A stretch of 26,499 nt of DNA from Candidatus Poseidoniaceae archaeon. Its GTDB lineage: Archaea > Thermoplasmatota > Poseidoniia > Poseidoniales > Poseidoniaceae. Under the pieces are notes generated by a model that saw nothing but the letters and a program-made list of their open reading frames with translations, ran no database searches and had not been told where the DNA came from. Made by a program: the position numbers and the translations under genes. The first letter of the stretch is position 1. The number at the start of each line of letters is the position of its first letter. The stretch lies in NCBI GenBank assembly GCA_022424925.1, contig JAKMGM010000107.1, positions 1 to 26,499 of the forward strand. The letters run 5' to 3'. Below are positions 22,918 through 26,499 of the stretch, piece by piece.

Positions 22918-25900
22918 TCAAAGATGGCGTTCATCAACCGAGGTGAGTTCTCCACCACCGCCGCGCTTAACACGCATCATGAAAACAACCAACCCGCCAA
23001 GAAGGAGTACAATAAGGAGCAGTGTACCGGTCGAAAAATCACCGGATTGTGCTGAAGTTCCGCCCTCATTTACATCAAGAATTCCATCATTGTCATCGTC
23101 AATATCGGCGACGAGATAGGTTTCTTTCCCTTCAGGACATGTGACGGTGTTCGGTAATCCATCGTTGTCGCTGTCAAGCCAAGCACAGGGGTCAACAGGC
23201 CAATCATCTCGAGTGTCGGGGTAACCGTCATTATCGTCGTCGGTATCCTCGCTGTCGGGTCCACAAGGATAGCCAATAACGGCATCAAACCAGACGCCAG
23301 TTGACTGTGTGAACGTACATGTACTGGTCCAGTCACCATCGCTGTCCAGTTCAGTTATCTCGAAATCTACAGCATCGCTCGTACTCGCTCCGAGTGAATC
23401 GGTGACTTCCACTTCAAGCACATACAGCCCGTATTGCAAGTCGGTGATGTTGTACTGTGGCTCGTTAGGGCCTCGCATGACTTCCACTCCTGAAGAATCA
23501 GAGATAATCCAGACGAGGGTGAGTTGTTCAGCAGAATCAAGGTCGTCAGCGTAGGTTGCAGCCGCAAGAAGATGAACCGACTCCATGACGCGCTGCCCAG
23601 AATACGGCTGCGTAATCTCAACAGTTGGTGGGGCATTGGTTCGCAGAACGATGTCGATAATCGAAGACATGTCTTCGGTAATGTTAACCACTACTACAGT
23701 TGAAGGTAATCCGTCTGACTGCGTCGATATTGAGAAGCTTGTCAGCGTTGAACGTGTACCATTGCCTGCAAAGGAGATTGGTACCTCAACCTGCTGAGAT
23801 ATACCTTCCACCGTAGTGGAATACGCCGGAGACAAATCAAGCGTATCCAAGGCGAACATGACGGCGTGTGGTTGGCCGTTCAATGTCGCATCGAGCGTAA
23901 ATGTCTTCCAACTTCGCAGTTCCGCGCCGTCATACATCGATGGATCTTGAGTTTCCGTGTCGATTAAGTCAACGGTCATTGAACCGGATGCTGAATAGAT
24001 GCCGTAGGTTATTCCTCCTTCGACCCGCACAGGGTAATTCTCAGCGGAGAGAACCGTTGAAGTGGTGATGTCTGGGTTGCGGACAATCAGCGGTGCGACT
24101 GACCCCTCACCCTCGTCAGCGTGAACATCTATTCCAACAGAATATGAAAACGCAATCATGTCAACAAGAATCAGCGGGTCAGATGTACGTCCGTGGTGAC
24201 TGATGAATGCTGTACCGGAGCCTAGCCCATTAAGAATGATACCATCGATTATGCCAGCAGAATCATCAACATCAATGCCAGGTGAGCCGGTAAGTTCGAT
24301 GGTTTCCATATGAAGCCCCTTGCTGTTCATTGCAGCAATACCGGGAGCAGAACCAACCGTCCCTTCAAGCACTGCAACTGTGAAATCTGCATCGATTGAA
24401 TCAAGAGCAAGAATGCTCCCTGCACCGTTGAACTGCGTTGCATTCACGTCGTTCAAATGCCCGGTGACAGCAGTTAAATCAAACCCTGATGACACGTCTT
24501 CTCCTACATGGATCCCATCAATTTCAACGTGGATTTGACGCGCCCAAACGCCGATACCATTGCATGACCGAAGTTCTACATTTTCAAGCGTTAGAATGGT
24601 AGAAGATGGGAATGCTTTGATGCATCCGTCACCTGAATCGTACAGTTCAGCGTTCTTGAAAACGACGTTCGCTTCCGTATTCGGGTCGATCATGACGAGT
24701 GCATCTGAACCTGAAGACCGGGCCATGGTGATTCCATCACCAATGAACGAGCCTTTACTTTGAACATAAAGAGCTGGGGATGCTTCGACAAGTGTTGTAC
24801 TGGACATGTCGATCATTGCGGTTGGACCAGCCAAAGCAAAACCTCCCCAACGAGAACCAAGCCCCGTTGATGAGAGGGTTGCAGCACCTGCATCAATTCG
24901 CCCCTCAACGCTGATTTGGCTGCCGTCGGCAATTCGAAGGGAAACGCCGTCGTCAATGGTGAGCGTTCCTGAAGCCTCAACATCTAAATCTCCGTCTAGG
25001 AAATATGGACTCCACTGCGCTTCCAAAATCAGCCAATTCGACAACGTTCCGGGCTCGATGGTCGAAGCCATGAATGTGTGCTGTATGGCAGAAGTTGTGT
25101 CCCATGTGATGAAATCGTAAAACGAACCGATTTGCAGATTCACGCTTTTGGTTCCACCAAGAGTATCCGATGCATCATCCACAGCGCGCGCGACTGCCGT
25201 GGTCGACACTTGTCCGTCGCTATCCGTTGTCGTGATGGCGCCGTCGATTGAAATGGTGGCTCCTGCAACCGCCAAGCCTTTATCCAAAACGGTGATTTCA
25301 AGAGAAGATAGGAGTGTCAATTTCGCACCTGTTAAAGCGGTAACTGTCCCCCCAACCCGACCATCGAGAATCTCCACCTCACAACCCGGTTGAATCAAAA
25401 AATTACCGAGAATATCTACATTCTGTGAAACCCGAGTTGTTTGACACACCCATGCGACGTCAGCATCGACGATGAGCCCCACGCCACTTTCAGACTGGGA
25501 GAGCGTCGAATCGATACCAAGCGAAACTGAGGCGGCTTCAATCGTCGAAGCTGTTCCAGTCAAACTACCGGTTCCCTCGATGTGTATCTCGCCATCGGAT
25601 GGCAATTGCAGCGTTGTATCGGCTAATTCCAAACCGCCCCCTGTAGCAACAGTGAGGTCTCCGGTTAAGGCGTGTGGTGAGCCATCAGGCCTTGGCCCGA
25701 GGAAGACATATTCACCGGCACCGATGGTCCAATCTCCTTGAGGGATGACCGGAACTTGGACCGATTGTCCCATCTGAGAGCCATAGAGTGTCACGCGAAC
25801 ACCCGCTCCGAGTAACGTGACATCAGCCGACGAGCCTGAGGCCATCAGCGGAAGGGTAGCCGCACCGTTCGCATCGCTCATGATTACAAAACCGTGGACA

Positions 25901-26499
25901 TGTATGGTCGCCATCACGGGGTTACCGGCTAAGTCAGTGAATGTCACCGGCGTCTCCTCAAGGTAAGATGACGATGAAACAGAAATGGTCGCTGTTGTAG
26001 TGCCGCCGTAAAGTAAGGTGCCATCGCCCAGTGCATCCGAGGATGAGGCGAGGGTGTTTTCTGGTTGAAAATCTCGAACCGTTGCCGAAGATTGTGTGCT
26101 GACTTGAAGTGGAACCGTGTGCGTCATTGCCGACCAGTCTGTGAGATGGAGTGTCGAGGCGGCTTCCATGAAAACACCATCCGGGTAGGCGCGGGTGAGA
26201 AGGGAATGGCCGCTGAGCGAACTTTGATCCATTGAGATGCCAACACCTTTCCCATCTTTGACCGAGAAGGTCCCTCCCATAATCGTGGCATGGTTCGCTT
26301 GTATGCCGTTGCCATACTGAAGCAATGAAAGTGATGTCACGCCAATGTCAGCATACCATGCAGCAAGTCCCAAGGAACTCGTATCTTGAGCCATGTAGGG
26401 TTTACTTGCCGATATATCCGACCATGAATGAGAACCACCGAGCAGGTCAAAAGCAGTGGATGTCGCAGATGTTGTCTCTACCGTAACAGAAGCAAAAGT
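22918..26499 (-). CDS. giant beta-helix surface protein with TSP3 repeats and C-terminal anchor, N-terminus cut by window edge
   Basis: The frame is open from the right edge to the stop at 22918-22920 (1193 visible residues). The region before the first internal ATG at 26394 is also open, so the N-terminus is missing. About residues 160-240 contain a carboxypeptidase-regulatory-like beta-sandwich (FTDLAGNPVMATIHVHG, then DANGAATLP). From about 265 to 770 short beta-strand turns repeat with Gly, Asn and Asp, typical of a right-handed beta-helix. A PKD/Ig-like domain (about 953-1052) leads to calcium-binding TSP3 repeats (about 1083-1147, DTDDDNDGYPDTRDDWP, DSDNDGLPN, DIDDDNDGILD). A membrane helix (about 1153-1173) and a short basic tail end the protein. 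It is probably anchored at the cell surface and may bind polysaccharide. Confidence 0.9.
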   Translation of the reverse strand, partial: TFASVTVETTSATSTAFDLLGGSHSWSDISASKPYMAQDTSSLGLAAWYADIGVTSLSLLQYGNGIQANHATIMGGTFSVKDGKGVGISMDQSSLSGHSLLTRAYPDGVFMEAASTLHLTDWSAMTHTVPLQVSTQSSATVRDFQPENTLASSSDALGDGTLLYGGTTTATISVSSSSYLEETPVTFTDLAGNPVMATIHVHGFVIMSDANGAATLPLMASGSSADVTLLGAGVRVTLYGSQMGQSVQVPVIPQGDWTIGAGEYVFLGPRPDGSPHALTGDLTVATGGGLELADTTLQLPSDGEIHIEGTGSLTGTASTIEAASVSLGIDSTLSQSESGVGLIVDADVAWVCQTTRVSQNVDILGNFLIQPGCEVEILDGRVGGTVTALTGAKLTLLSSLEITVLDKGLAVAGATISIDGAITTTDSDGQVSTTAVARAVDDASDTLGGTKSVNLQIGSFYDFITWDTTSAIQHTFMASTIEPGTLSNWLILEAQWSPYFLDGDLDVEASGTLTIDDGVSLRIADGSQISVEGRIDAGAATLSSTGLGSRWGGFALAGPTAMIDMSSTTLVEASPALYVQSKGSFIGDGITMARSSGSDALVMIDPNTEANVVFKNAELYDSGDGCIKAFPSSTILTLENVELRSCNGIGVWARQIHVEIDGIHVGEDVSSGFDLTAVTGHLNDVNATQFNGAGSILALDSIDADFTVAVLEGTVGSAPGIAAMNSKGLHMETIELTGSPGIDVDDSAGIIDGIILNGLGSGTAFISHHGRTSDPLILVDMIAFSYSVGIDVHADEGEGSVAPLIVRNPDITTSTVLSAENYPVRVEGGITYGIYSASGSMTVDLIDTETQDPSMYDGAELRSWKTFTLDATLNGQPHAVMFALDTLDLSPAYSTTVEGISQQVEVPISFAGNGTRSTLTSFSISTQSDGLPSTVVVVNITEDMSSIIDIVLRTNAPPTVEITQPYSGQRVMESVHLLAAATYADDLDSAEQLTLVWIISDSSGVEVMRGPNEPQYNITDLQYGLYVLEVEVTDSLGASTSDAVDFEITELDSDGDWTSTCTFTQSTGVWFDAVIGYPCGPDSEDTDDDNDGYPDTRDDWPVDPCAWLDSDNDGLPNTVTCPEGKETYLVADIDDDNDGILDVNEGGTSAQSGDFSTGTLLLIVLLLGGLVVFMMRVKRGGGGELTSVDERHL

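Noticed and set aside
1..26499. Mobile element, prophage or genomic island
   Set aside because: No transposase, integrase, terminal inverted repeats or phage structural genes were seen; the tRNA gene has no integrase next to it.

Overview
The window looks like a chromosomal segment of a planktonic archaeon. My best guess is a marine Thermoplasmatota of the Poseidoniales / Marine Group II type. This is an inference: no rRNA or ribosomal protein gene is present to prove it. Several starts have a TATA-like box about 25-30 bp upstream of the ATG, which suggests leaderless mRNAs. Inside gene clusters the starts instead have strong Shine-Dalgarno sites such as GGAGGTGAT. There is a PAC2-family gene of the archaeal proteasome-chaperone type and a tRNA without an encoded CCA. 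Very large secreted proteins built of FG-GAP, FN3, Ig/PKD, beta-helix and TSP3 modules sit beside bacterial-type genes (NAD-dependent ligase, AlkB-like hydroxylase, SMR pump). I see no insertion sequence, integrase, CRISPR array or phage gene.

Layout. (1) 1-3216, minus: a giant secreted FG-GAP/FN3 protein whose C-terminus lies beyond the left edge. (2) 3290-4243, plus: a winged-helix-like protein and a pentapeptide-repeat protein in one unit. (3) 4244-5352, minus: a four-TM protein overlapped by a hotdog thioesterase. (4) 5462-5535, plus: tRNA-Arg(GCG) with its TATA box. (5) 5564-8684, minus: a HAD-IB phosphatase, three small unknown proteins and a PKD lipoprotein. (6) 8775-9599, plus: a DnaQ-type exonuclease, convergent with an SMR transporter (9685-10017) across two perfect hairpins. 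(7) 10141-11967, minus: a TM2 protein, a small unknown protein and an AlkB-like membrane hydroxylase. (8) 12221-13228, plus: an internally duplicated nine-TM protein with a clear TATA box. (9) 13336-15399: a Cas4/RecB-like Fe-S nuclease divergent from a PAC2 chaperone. (10) 15385-26499, minus: seven closely spaced genes. These are a beta-helix surface protein (N-terminus beyond the right edge), a PH-like membrane protein, a PPC/DUF296 protein, LigA, two secreted proteins with cytochrome-like Cys/His motifs, and a five-TM His-containing membrane protein.

No stretch longer than 300 bases lacks a gene. The longest gaps are 5353-5563, which holds the tRNA; 10789-10992, where I see nothing; and 11968-12220, which holds two divergent promoters.

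The most interesting candidate for an undescribed system is 15385-19617. It encodes two exported anchored proteins with CxCH or CxxxCH motifs and a histidine-bearing membrane protein. They are joined by overlapping or 1-nt-spaced reading frames with strong internal ribosome sites, and may form a cell-surface redox or heme module. The pentapeptide/winged-helix pair and the nine-TM duplicated protein are next in interest.
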